Assembly: GCA_904063045.1 (NCBI GenBank)
Contig: CAJFCJ010000002.1
Coordinates: 124,001-188,000, forward strand
DNA from: Dimorphilus gyrociliatus
Lineage: Eukaryota > Annelida > Polychaeta > Dinophilidae
DNA length: 64,000 nucleotides
Reading direction: 5' to 3'
The notes under the pieces were generated by a model. The model was not told the origin of the DNA. It worked only from the letters and a program-made list of their open reading frames with translations, and did no database searches. This document shows, piece by piece, positions 47,001-59,529 of the stretch. The stretch's first letter is position 1. The number at the start of each line of letters is the position of its first letter. A program made the position numbers and the translations under genes.

Positions 47001-50000
47001 CTTGACTAAACTCGATAGACAAGATTACGCTATTACCAAGATCAAGACCCGTGGTACTTTGAGAACATCATTCCGATCCGTTAGAGAATGGTCTGCCACA
47101 TTCAACCTTCAAAACTTCAAAGAACAAAAACTCGTCAGTTTAATGTGCCAATGGAATAATAAGGATGCTGAATTGAGATTTGAAATGAATCACGATCCTA
47201 GCTTCATGAGAAGGAACAAGGGAGAAATTACTCTTCGATTCCCATGCAAAGACAATTCACCAATCTCAACCACCTGGAATTACGAAATGAAAGATATGAA
47301 ACTTGTTCTTGAAGGAGCCTATAAACACCCCAAATACAATCACCAAATGAGAATCGCCGGTGAAATGAAATTGGGCAAGATCAACAAATTAGATGTCGAA
47401 GCTAAGTTGTCAATGGAAAACTACGGAGAGAAAGACATGATGGCTGTCGTCATGAAACATGAGTGTGATACCATCTGGTGGAGAAATACTAACACCGAGC
47501 TTGTATACAAATACAACAGCGTTGAATACAAATTGACACAAACTTTGCAATTCCTCGGTGAGTCTTTGGAAGCTACCCTAGGCCTTACCCTCCCAAAAGA
47601 CGAGTATACTCTTAAATTGGACAACCAATGGGGCAGTGAAATTAAATTCAACAACGAATTAATCAGAAACAACCAAGTCATATCTGTATCTGGTGAAGGA
47701 AGATACGAAAACGCTTACACTGTCGAGGGAGAAATCAGAATCAAGACTCCATTCCAAACATTGAAAAGACTTTCCTACAAAACTGAAACCGGCATGAAGG
47801 GAAGCAGAAAATGGACTAGCATCTCTGTTTTCCGTTACAACGGTATGGAAACTAAGCAAGACATTGAATGTACTTTCGGAAACAAGAAGATGATCACTTT
47901 CTCTTACGAAAACAACTACATGCCTGAGTCCAACTTCAATATTGAAGGTTCCTACCAAGGAAAAATGAACAACCTTAGAATTAATGGTAAATTCCAAAGA
48001 GGCGATTTTGAAACTACACTTGAGGGAACTTGCCGCTTCAAGGGCAACGGCCAATACAACTTGGATCTTATCGTTACAGGAACTGGAATGAATGAATGGA
48101 AAATTAAATCTCAACACAAATCATCTGATGTTAATGAATTGCCTATTGGAAACTCTTTCATGATCCATCGTATTAGCATTGGAGGCAAGCATATGTATGA
48201 GTACAGACATGATTTCGATCTTGAAGGATGGAACAAATTGAACAAAGCCATCATAACATTGAAAGCTCCAGGTTCTCATTACAAAATCAACACCGATTAT
48301 GAAATCAACCACAACGGACCTTCAAAGGAACACAAAATGAAATTCCTCATCAACACTCCAATGACCAGAAGATTAAAATTCGATCTCGAACATGTTCTTG
48401 ACATGAGCAAATCAGGAAGTGTTGGCTCTCTTAACGGTGAATTCGGTAATAACAAATTCAGATACAATCACAACGTTCACTATCCAACTTGGCAACATTT
48501 GAAAACCTTAGATGGAGATTTAACAATCAATGGTGTCAAATATGAACTTGAAGGTAGTTACAAATACGAGCCAACTGAAACTATGGGTAAATTGAATATC
48601 ATCTCTCCAAGCATGAAAATCCTTGGTGTTGATGTTGTTCTCCAAAACCCAGCTGATAACAAATACATCGTCAATAGCGATGTCACTGTCAAGTGTACTA
48701 TCATGAATGTAGATTACCGTGTTGATGAAGTTCTCAAGGTTTCCACTGACTACATGAACGTCGACTATAACTTAGTCTACTCTCACCCAAGAGGAGAATA
48801 CAAGTTTGACACTACTTACAGCATTGAAGAAAAATCAGCCGAACTCATGATTAAAGCTTATTCACCAAGCCAAACATACTTCGGTATTTCCGGCAAGTAC
48901 AACGGTAATAATTATTATTACAAATACCCCATCGAAATGACTGAGGAACTACAAGTTGAATACATGGGAATGAAGTATGCTTACATCAGCAGCTTGAAAA
49001 TGCCATCTCCTTTCAAAATTGAAAATCACGAACAAAAATTTGTCACTCCTTATGGAACTTACGAAATTGTCTACGATTATGATTTGGCCATTACTGCATC
49101 CAAGGGAAATCTAAGAATTACCGGACCAACTTTCAGAGACATCACCCTCGACTTTGAAACTGCTTTAGAAAACAGCTACAACTACATGTCTCGTAAAGTC
49201 AATGCTAACATGAACTTGGGATACAGTGGCAAACAATACAGCGCTGGTTACGAAACCGATATTAGTGGTCTAGAAATCAACAAGTTCCATGTCTACTACA
49301 AGACCCCAGCAGGAACTTATGAAATGAACTTGAAGGGTAATATGAATAAGGGTTATCTAACCTTCGCAACACCAATCTACGGTTATGAAAGATTTGGAAT
49401 CATTGTCGAAAGAGAATCTAGATTGACTTACTGGCCTTTGGGCAAAGATACCTTGAAAGTTGAAGCATTCCTTAAGAATGATGAAGTTAGCTACAGACAC
49501 GACTACAGTCTAAGCGCTGAAGAATTGTCCTTTGATGTTAAATTGGAAACTCCAGCTACTCATCCAATGAAATTGAAAATCAGCAGCCGAGGCTCTATGT
49601 CTTCTTTCACCAACTCTCTAACTTTGACCGCCCAAAAAGAAGAATGGTCTGCTGAACTTAACGGCAAAATCAATCTCCCAGACGTTACCTTGAAAACTGT
49701 TGTTAACACTCCAATCAGAGGTTACAAAAATCTTGAAATCGAAATGATTCATGAAGGTTCTCTTATGAACCCAACATGTCAAATCAGCATGAACATTTTC
49801 AAACCCATGACCCTCAAAATCAACTACGATTTAACTTCTTCCCCAAGATACCCAATTGAAATCAGTTTGAATATGGACCAAGAATACAAATTCAACGCTG
49901 AATTGGTCTTAGGATCTACCTTTGATTTGAAAGCCATGGTCAGAATCCCAGAAACCTACGGATTCGAAATCAGACATGAAGGACCATTGACTAACTTCAA

Positions 50001-53000
50001 ACAAACCGGAAAAGTTATCCTCGGAGGTCAAGAACACAAAGCCGAAATGACATTTGAACTTCAAAATGATGGTTTGAAATACGAAATCGACATTGATGAA
50101 CTATTTGATGCTGAAATCGAGCACAAGGGAGGTCTATTGAACTTCAAAAATGAAATGGAAGTAGACTACAAAGAATATAAATATAAATTGGAAACTTCTC
50201 TCGAAGCTAACAGATATAACGTAGAATTAAACACCAAGGCTACCTATCCCAATTATCGGGGATCTATCCAAAAGAGATCTTTGACATTTGTTAACACTCT
50301 TAAAAACAAAGAATTGGCCACCGAATTCAAACTTGAACTCTCTCCCGAAGACAAAGAAATCTCTGGTGAACTCAAGGCTGAATTGAAATCTAATGGAGTC
50401 AGTGTAAATGCTCTTTACAAGAATCAACAAACTTACGAATTTACTCTTAACTACGAAACCAAATCTTACTGGAGAGGTATGGATACCGTTATTGAAATCA
50501 GATCTCCAAGAAACCACAACAAGGCTGTTATCAACTACAACTTGGGAGCTGAAAACGATTTGGACTTCAATGTCATTGTAACTGTAAAATCTCAAAAATC
50601 TGGAGTAAACTTCAGATTTGAACCATCTAAAGAAGGATTTGAAGTCAATGGAAAATGTTTCATTGCCAACAGAGCTCTCCCATTCAGCTTGACTCTTAAG
50701 AAAGAAGATCAAACCATCCGTTTCGAATTGGCCATCCCAATGATCTCTACCAAAATGACTCACAAACTCCTTAGAGGCGGATTTAAAACTCATATCGATG
50801 CTACCTTCAAAGAAAACAGATTTGAAGGCGAAACTTCCTTTGTCAGAAACAAGGATGTCATTACTGTTAGTGCACAAATGGTTTCACCTGTTCAATTCAA
50901 CATTGATCTTGAAAGCAAAGGAACTTGGTCTAACTTCGAAACCGCTGCTGAAGGAGCTTTCCCATGGGACTCCATCCCCAACTTCTCCTTGAAAAAGACT
51001 TTCACCTGCCATAAACAAGGATTTAAAACCAGCATGGACGGACAATGGCAAGGCATGAGCCACAAATACTCCTTGACTCACGATATTCGCGGCGACACCA
51101 CGCACACTATTGGTTCTATTGATATGTACGGAAGAAAATATTCTACTAACATCAAGAACAAAATGGTCTCTCTCGACGATTTCAACACTGAATTCGATTT
51201 ATCTTACGGAGACAAAAAAATCAACGGAAACATGATGTCTAAGAGAGATGATAGTCAATGGTGGGGAACTCACGACATGAGAATTGTTGCTCACTTGAGC
51301 ACTCCATGCCCATTCTTCAGAACTTTCAGCCTCGACTTTGATAGCCAACGTAAATCTGGAAATTTGAACACCAAAGTCAAATTCAACATGAACGAATTCA
51401 ATGTTGAACTTGCCGCAGAACACAAGGACAATGTCATGACCATACTCTTGACCAAACCAATGCAAGGAGAGCTCACTCTTACCATGAACTCTCTTTACCC
51501 CAATGTAGATATCGACTTCACAGTTTCTCACATGGGAAAAAGATGCAACGGAGTATACAAGATGATCTACGGTAAACAACTTTATGTTGAATACAAAGGA
51601 TACCAAGGAATGAACTTGAACTTAAACTTGGAACGCAAAGAACAATACGATGAAGTTAAGTACATCAGCGAATATTCTTATAGCAACAGAAATTATGAAA
51701 ACAAATGGAACAATGTCATCAGAGTTCAAAGACAAAGAAACGGAAAGAGAGTAATCACTCTTGAAGTTAATACTCCAATTTACGGTGTTACTCCATACTT
51801 GAAGGTAGAGTCTCTCATCATCCCAGGAAAAATTGAAGGATCTATCGACTTGAAAGCTGGACGTCATCATTTCCAAACTGCTGGACTGATCGATTATGAA
51901 AGAGAATTGAGAGCTGAATGGACTCTTCAACACCCACAAGCCAATCTTGATGTTAAGTTTGATGGAGAAATCAGAAATTCCGCAAACGGAGTTGGAGGTA
52001 AAATGAAATTGAACTACTTGACATCTTACGATAGAGAAGTTAAGGAATTACTTGGAGATTTCCTTCTTGATTTGAACAAACAAGAATTCGAAATTACTGC
52101 TACTACTCCAATCACCACTGTTGGCCTTGTAGCCAAGAGAAAGCAATTTAAGGCTCTACAAAACGTCTTTGAAATCACTGGAAAAATCGACGATGAATCT
52201 TTCACCGCTGATGTTGATATGGATATGAGAGCTAAACGTTTACAGTCAACTTTCAATCATAACGGACGTAAATTCTACGCTTATGCTCATTACGCCGACA
52301 ACAGACACATTAAATTGGCTCTTGAACACGAACACGGATCTAAGAGAAATGTTGATGGACACTTCCTTGTCTCCCTCGATTCCAGAAACTTGGCCCTCTT
52401 TGATGCCAAATGGGAACCACACTGCAAACATTTCTTGACCAAATTGAATAGAAACTTCCAAGCAAAACTTGAAGATCTATACGAAATGACCATCTCTTCC
52501 GTTGCACGTGAATACAGCATGAAAATGGAAACCTATGAAGAAATCGTTAGACCAGTCGTTGAAGATGTCAAACAAGCTTACTATGAAAACAAATTCTATT
52601 TGAGATCAATTTGTAACAAAGTATCCCAAGCTATGGACGTTGCTATGATTGGCGTAAGACACTTAGGAGAAATCCTTTACCGTTTGGGAAGCTACGTTCA
52701 AACAGTTTATGAAACCGTCTATTACATCTTTAAAACTTACGTAACTCTTGTTATTGAAGAGATCAACTATTGGATCCGTTGGGCTAATGGAAAATTAAAC
52801 CAAATTTACGACAGAATTGTTGCCATGACATACCACTACGTCGAGTACATCCACCAATGTCTCAGTACCAACTACCTTACCAGAAATATCTACAATTTCG
52901 TTTACAACACCGAATTCCATCAAAGAACTATTCTTAGAGCACAAAGATACATGAGAAATGTCTACAGAAAAATTTACAACAGTCCTGTTCTTTCTTACTT

Positions 53001-55011
53001 CGCCCAAGCTAGCGCTAACTTGTTTAGAAAGATGATGCTCCCAACTCAATGGCACAAGACTTATACTCAAATGCCACAAGACGTTAGAAATTTGTCAAGA
53101 AAAACCATCAGACTTGTATACAGAACTGTCAACGAATACATCCAAAAGTACTTGAAACCAGAATTGACCAAGTTCAACAGATATGAGCCAGAAGCTGGAG
53201 TTGTTTCTTTCCAAATTTACAGCCCATTTGAAATCATCGATCTTCACCATATGCCAAGAATCATGCCTAAAATCAGAGAATGGTTCGGAGATGTTAGCCA
53301 AAGTTTGTTGAGCGCTCTTCCAAAAGATAAGGTACCAGATTTCGGAGTTCTCTACGATATCTACTACAAATACAGACCAACTTCCATGAACCTAATCGAC
53401 TACATTCCACCATTCAAATCTCATGCCACAATTGGCAGACACGGAGTTATGACTTTCGATAAGAGATTCTACAACTTTGTTGGAACTTGTAAATACGTTT
53501 TGGCTAGAGATTTCTTGAACGGTAAATTCGCCGTCCTTGTTGATTACACCAAGAGAACCAACGAAAAGACCAATAAAATCATTAGCGTTATCACTGGACC
53601 AAACACTTTTGAAATTGAAGGTGAACAAGTTAGATTGAACGGAAGAAATGTTGATTTACCAATTGTTGAAGATGAAACCATGATCAGCCGCAAAGGAGGC
53701 ATGATTGTTGTCAATAACACTAACAGAGGATTGAGCGTTGAATGCGAACTTAGATTCGACAGATGCACCGTTTCCGTCTCTGGATGGTATTACGGTAAAA
53801 CTGCTGGTCTTATGGGAACCTATGACAATGAACCAGCCACCGACTTGTTGAAATCCGACAGACAACTTGCCGATGATGAACAAGAAATGGCTCAATCTTG
53901 GAGTGTAGGATCCAGATGCCAGAGAAGCACCGTTGATATCGATAACGACCGTGAAGTAACTGAAAAATGCAAGAAAATGTTCACCGAATACACCTCTCCA
54001 ATGAGAAAATGCTTCGGACAATTGAGCACTGAAAAATTCCAACAAATGTGCCAGATGACAAGAAACACTGAAGATATGTGCGCTATTGCCGAATTCTACA
54101 GAGCTGAATGTTCTAAGAAGAGAATCAACGTTAACTTGCCAAGAGAATGTATTAAATGCACCTCTGGCGAAAGATACAACTTGGAAAGAAACCAAGAAGC
54201 CGATGTTGTCTTTGTTGTTGAAAAATGCGATTACAACCAAAAAATCATTGATTCTTTGCCCAAGATCGCTAAACGTGTTGCAAGAGAATACAGCGGTATG
54301 GATGTTAAATTCGGTTTGGTAGGATTTGGAGGACAAGGACCCCACTATGGTGCCCAAACTCACACTGCCAATGGAGAAATTCTTACCAGCGTCAATGAAA
54401 TTCACAGATTCTTGAACAAGATCAATGAACACTATAGAACTGAAACTGAAAGCAGAGGAAACATTGTTGAAGCTGTTACTGAAGCTACTCGTAACTTCCC
54501 ATTCAGATCCGGATCAACCAAATCTGTTGTCTTCATTCCATGCGGAAGATGCTCTGCCTCCAGAGGAGATTTATTCGCCATCAACAGAATCCTTCACAGA
54601 CACGATGTTCATTTTCATATGTTGATCGATGAGCACTTCAAGGCCCCAAAAGGAGCTTTCCCAGCCAACATCTTCGGAGTTGACCACAACAGACTCTACA
54701 CCGACAAAATCGGAGCCCGATTCGAAAAATTGCATATCGACGACAGAAAGAACGTCAACGAACCATCTGATAGATGCATTGCTCTATCTGAACACAACGA
54801 AGGTGTCATCTTCAACGGAAAATTCTTGAAAGAATCCAGACCAAAAAAGATTAAGAGCTTCATCGATGAATTCGCCAAGGCTATCGTTAAAACTTCACCT
54901 GCCAGAGAATGTCAACAATGCCGCTGCAACCAAGACAACGGCATCAGCTTCAGCATTTGTGGAAGATGTACTCTCCCTAGCCATAGACCAATGCCCTGGT
55001 ACATTTTCTAA
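41098..55011 (+). CDS. Giant large lipid-transfer protein, apolipophorin/apoB type (LPD_N, vWD)
   Basis: Secreted carrier that assembles lipoprotein for transport to oocytes and tissues. Exons 41098-41152, 41671-41721, 42086-42492 and 42553-55011; the last is 12,459 nt without interruption. The product is 4,323 aa. It begins with a signal peptide (MGFSSPVIFAILLAAASA). Residues about 40-620 form the vitellogenin N-terminal lipid-binding domain (LGYKPGTVYEYEYKS). Residues about 720-3450 are a long, Cys-poor series of amphipathic beta-strands. Residues about 3465-3740 are amphipathic helices. A vWD domain follows near 3795-3965 (HGVMTFDKRFYNFVGTCKY, GLMGTYDNEPATD), then a von Willebrand A-like segment from about 4054 (ADVVFVVEKCDYN) and a Cys-rich end (CQQCRC). 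Size and layout fit apolipophorin or apoB (3,300-4,600 aa), not vitellogenin (1,500-2,000 aa). I saw no polyserine tract and no R-x-K/R-R furin site near residues 700-900. Codon choice is strongly biased (AGA, TTC, AAC, GAA), unlike neighbours, as in highly expressed genes. Confidence 0.95.
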
Positions 55012-56056
55012 ATTCTTGGTAAGTCAATCAAACATTTAAAAATTTATTTTAACTAATAGAAGCCTTTTTCTTTTTATTGAAATTCAACAGAAAACAGAAG
55101 TGAAATTCTTAACATTGATAAAACGGAAACGAACTGAATTATGATTTCTTTAGCTTTAACCTATTTATACTTATTATAGTGTTTTAGCCTAGCAAAGTGT
55201 GGTGCTTTATTTATTTATTTCCGAAACCTTCTGTCGTTTAAAAAGATGATTTAATTTATTCAACGAAGTAAAAAAGACTTTATTTTTTCATTTTTACTTT
55301 TTCTTTGTCTTTTTCTCTTTTTAAAAAAAAATTTTTCATGTTCAAAATTCCTCAAACTTTTAAAAAACTCTTTTCTCTGCTTATTTTCGTATATTTATTT
55401 GTTTATCTTAAAAAAATACAAATTTGTGTTGTAAAGCTTGAAAAAAAAGACTTTTTTTTTTGTCCTTTTTTTTATTTTATGTAAACCAAAAGTTCTTTTT
55501 CAAAACGTTAACAAATTTTATTTTTTTTATGGGCTTAATTGATCGAAAATCGGTTTTCTTATTATATTTTTTATATATATCATTATAATTATTAATTATT
55601 TATATATTCAAATTTTTACTTATTAATTCTTATATATTCTTATAACTTTAGAAACAATTAACATATTAATACATTATTTTTTCTCCTTATTGCACCACAA
55701 TATATATATATATATATATAAAAATCTTGATAGAGAAACGCATAATAAAAATATAGGCCTAGACTTCTTAAGTTGAAAAATTCGCCATTTACAAATGTGT
55801 TTTTTTTTTTCTCTTTTCTTTTCTATATGTAAAACTTTATTAATAAAATACAACGTTTTATATTATTTAAATACAAGACTTAATTCTTTTAAATCAACTA
55901 TTGAATTTATTATTAGTATATTAAAGGGAAAAGAAAAACAGTTAATAAAGTAAACTTTGTTCATAGTTAATCAGCATTTAAGATGCTTTTAGAAAGGTTA
56001 AAAAGAGATGTAAAATAATCTCTCTCTCTCTCTTTCTTTCGCAGTATTTTCGCTCC
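55012..56056. other. 3' region of the lipid-transfer protein gene
   Basis: About 1 kb, very rich in T and A homopolymers, with a TA tract at 55700-55720 and a CT run at 56020-56040. Possible AATAAA signals lie near 55745 and 55842. It is a convergent gap with the minus-strand DUF1757-like gene. No open frame. Confidence 0.5.
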
Positions 56057-56665
56057 TTAACGACGGAATAACATGTTGTATAGAGAACCGAGAACAACAC
56101 CCCCAGCTAGACCTACTGCACAGGCCTTAGGTGCCATTTTCTGATCCGGAGTGAACATGTACGAAGCTGCTGCCGTTGCTCCTGCTGCTCCAAGTAGAGA
56201 TACTCTATCAACATTAACTTGATTTGCGTTGTATCTGTAGAATACACGTATAAAGATTTCAGTCATTTGGCATTGCAAGTTTTATATAGCAACCTCAATC
56301 TATAGGCTCTGTCATATGCTCCTTCAGCTGACATATTCTTCATTGTCTGTGGTATTACTTGTTAATTTATTTCCTCTTATTATAAATTGTTATGCATAGA
56401 AACTAACCAACATGGAAAGGACTGGTCCAAATAGAGCTCCACCAACTGCTCCCATTTGACAGCACTTCATGGCCATTTCTTTCTTATCTTTTCCTTGAGT
56501 AAGACCAAGGATTGGGCCCACAGCGCCCAAACCCAAAAGAGCGAACGCCTGAGTTGTCTTCAGGGTAATATGTAATCCTAACTCTAGGTAAGGATGAGGA
56601 ATTTCTCTCATTTTCTCCTCCTCTATGGTTCCCCCCGCAAGGTTAATCAAGTAGTACTTGGACAT
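56057..56665 (-). CDS. DUF1757-like small glycine-rich membrane protein, paralogue A (3 exons)
   Basis: Exons 56408-56665, 56294-56346 and 56057-56234 give 162 aa in frame. The start MSKYYLINLAGGTIEEEKM is followed by HPYLELGLHITLKTTQAF and a glycine/alanine-rich hydrophobic segment. A short polar linker (MSAEGAYDRAYRLR) leads to a second hydrophobic pair (VSLLGAAGATAAASYM, AVGLAGGVVLGSLYNMLFRR). There are three or four small-residue membrane helices in all, somewhat like the Tim17/Tim23 fold, but no assignment to that family is made. I believe this is the invertebrate DUF1757 family; function unknown. Its neighbour at 56966 encodes a close paralogue on the other strand. Confidence 0.85.
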
Positions 56666-56965
56666 TTTCTGTGCAGGTAAATTTCTAAGCGTCAAATTAA
56701 GAGCTACAGTCTAAATTATATTTATTCAGTAAGGTAATATCGCTCAATACATGATGTTAAAAGAAAAAACAAGTTTTTATTGAGTTGTAAGGTAGACATT
56801 TAAAAAAGTCTATCCCGATCACTTACGTTACTAGATATTTTCAGACTTGTAGATTGTTTGCAAGAACTCACAAAGTCACGTGATCGCACAGCAGACGATA
56901 ACCTATATGACACAAATCTCTCGTACCGGAAACTATACTTTATCTGACTTTCAAAGACTTTCAAA
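56666..56965. promoter_or_regulatory. 300-bp divergent promoter of the DUF1757-like pair
   Basis: Sits between the two start codons. TCACGTGA at 56876-56883 is a palindromic E-box (USF/TFE type) some 83 nt before the plus-strand start. The poly(A)-rich part at 56755-56780 and an AT-rich start on the minus side are the other features. Confidence 0.5.
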
Positions 56966-57460
56966 ATGAAAAACTATTTTCTAAATAATTTGGGATTCAA
57001 TCTTAACGATGAGGAAATGGCCGATATATCACATCCAAAGGCAGAATTAATAACCCACATTACTCTGAAAACATCCCAGTTGTTTTCAATTGTTGGTACT
57101 TTAATATTTCACCCGGTGAGACAAATGGTAAAGAAAGACCTTTGCCCAAGAAACTTTGTAATTAAAGGAGCTAGAACAGGTGCAAAAGGTGCTGCTATTG
57201 GGGCCGTAGCAGGAACGATTCTCTCACTAGTAGTGATTGAAAAGAAGAAACTTGAGCATGACGGACTTTACGATAGGGCCTATCGTTTACGGCATAATCG
57301 CGGTCAAGTTCTTGTCGATCAGGCTTCGGTTGGCCTAGCGACTGTTGGAGCCATAGGAGGCACTGTAATGGGTAAAGGTATGGTAGTACCTGGTGTTTGG
57401 GGCTTAGTTGGAGGTGTATGCGGCGCAGCTGCATACAATAATTTCATACGTAAAAAGTAA
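56966..57460 (+). CDS. DUF1757-like small glycine-rich membrane protein, paralogue B (intronless)
   Basis: One exon, 164 aa, start AAAATGAAAAACTATTTTC. It aligns end to end with paralogue A: HPKAELITHITLKTSQLF against HPYLELGLHITLKTTQAF, and LYDRAYRLRHNRGQVLVDQASVGLATVGA against the linker and third helix of A. Glycine/alanine-rich helices (GARTGAKGAAIGAVAGTILS; GKGMVVPGVWGLVGGVCGAAAYN) suggest membrane insertion. It has neither of the two introns of paralogue A. The end is basic (NFIRKK). AATAAA at 57484-57489 is the likely poly(A) signal. It converges on MGAT4, about 100 bp away. Function unknown. Confidence 0.85.
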   Translation: MKNYFLNNLGFNLNDEEMADISHPKAELITHITLKTSQLFSIVGTLIFHPVRQMVKKDLCPRNFVIKGARTGAKGAAIGAVAGTILSLVVIEKKKLEHDGLYDRAYRLRHNRGQVLVDQASVGLATVGAIGGTVMGKGMVVPGVWGLVGGVCGAAAYNNFIRKK

Positions 57461-57563
57461 TTTTCTGCTTTTTCTTTTCAACAAATAAATGAAACAAATA
57501 TGACGCAAAATAAAATAATTACAAACAAAGTTTCTTCTCTTGTTCTTTAAATCTTTAGAATTT

Positions 57564-59487
57564 TCATCTGTTCATAAAAAATAAAACAGATAATCTTTTA
57601 ATATCGAGAAAATCAAGTATCAATCTCTCTTTCTTTACCTCTAGAAATGTTAAAGGCAGTAATTGATTTTTGGATAATCTTAATCGGAAATATTTTATAG
57701 GACCATAGTTTTCCAGATTATCCTTTTCTATATGGCTTCCAAAGCTGATTTCTTGTGCTATAACATAATCCTTATTTCGCTAATGAACGTATTTTAAGAA
57801 GAAAGAGTATTCCGTTTACTAATAAAAAACTTGAATAATTGGAAAAATAATACCTGTTTTAACTCTATAACAGCATTATTAATTTGTTCAAACTTCAATT
57901 CATATCTAAATCGTAGAGGATATTAAGAATTTTAATAATACATTCTGTACAGCGTTTACTTGGATAGGATAATATCCTCATCAAATTTAATGATGATCAT
58001 ATCCCTGCTTGTCGGTGGTGTTAAAGTTTTAATTTTATAGTTTCCTTTTAAATACAAATGGGGGAATTTATTTCCTATAAAGTGAAACGTGTTTATAATT
58101 ATTCCCTGAGGATTAATTCTGCTCTTCTTTCCAAAATGCACTTCCTGTGAGAGAATACGCTTTTAATACTAAGATAAAAATCTTTATAAGTAGTTTTCCA
58201 CCTTTAATTTCTGCTTTTTCCCTTTTAAAGATGAAAATAACCCAACATGTTGAAATAACGGAGTTGGATAATACGTTATTGAAGTATGCTCTATTTCGTT
58301 ATTGCATTGTTTCTGTTTCAATGATTTTTAGTAGCAGTAGTTTATAATTTACAGACATTTTATAAATTTACAATTAACGCCTGACTTTCGGTTGGTGAAC
58401 AAGTGTGTGATACCAAAAAATAGTATAAAAGCCAATCAATTGGTTTATCTTTATAAAACATGGCAACAAATTGGATAAAAATCGGAAAAGTATCAAATTT
58501 GAAAAATTTTCCTGAGTAAATAAAATAATGAACTAATAGTAGTAACATTATCCTATATTATAACTACTTTACTTACCAATTAAGCCTAAATTTGAGAAAT
58601 TTATTACAACCCATTGAGAGTTTTCGCTTTCCAAGAAGGAGACATAGTCTAAGATCTTTTCTATAAAGTTCGTTTCAACAATTATATCATCTTCTAATTG
58701 CAAATAGTACTTTCCATTTAAATTAAGTGAATATAGCATTAAATATATCAAATCGATATTTTGTTTTGTTCTCCACCTGAAAAACATACAGTTTACATCA
58801 GAGTTAATTATGCTATTCAATAACTTTGTTCTTTCATAATCGTCATTTCCTATGAAGAATAGCTCTTCTTTAGAGAGACTAGGATAGAAATCTTTAGGGG
58901 GTATGATAAAATCTAGAATTCCTGCTTGATAAAATGACATAAATCTGTGAAAATATTCATAAAAGAAAAATAGGAGTATTATATCATATCTTTAAGAAAT
59001 CAATTTAATAACTTTTTCGATAGCAATGCCACTATTGTCTGTGTAAAACTAGTATCCAATGGCTAATTTCAAGAAAATTATATAGTTTTTAGAATTATAA
59101 TCATTGATTCTGAAATACCTCTGCTATCATTACCACAACTATTACATTTGACTGGCTTGCACTTGTATTTAATTGAGTAAATATAGAATTTAATGTTTCA
59201 GCAAGATACGAAGTTTTTCTTTTAATAGTTGGTACACCAATAATCACATCTAAAATTTATAATCTTTCATTTATTAAAGCCCATAGCTTATGTATAAATT
59301 ATTTAACTGTTACTTACCGAATTTGCGTGATGGCGTTTTATCATTTAACTTATTTGAACTTAGGAAATATTGTCTCAGTGGAAATTTCAAGTGCGGTAAA
59401 TAGCGGAAGAAATTACTGGAACTGGAATCCCAAGATTCCAATGTATATAGTGAACTATTTAATCTATATAAAAAAAAGAATATGTAC

Positions 59488-59529
<42 letters not shown>

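Noticed and set aside
53656-54432. 258-codon minus-strand open frame
   Set aside because: It lies antisense to the lipoprotein exon; such frames are expected opposite codon-biased genes, and it has no domain or splice context. The 216-codon frame at 50227-50877 is the same case.
41098-55011. Vitellogenin proper
   Set aside because: Length of 4,323 aa, long apoB-like beta region and no polyserine tract fit the apolipophorin branch better.
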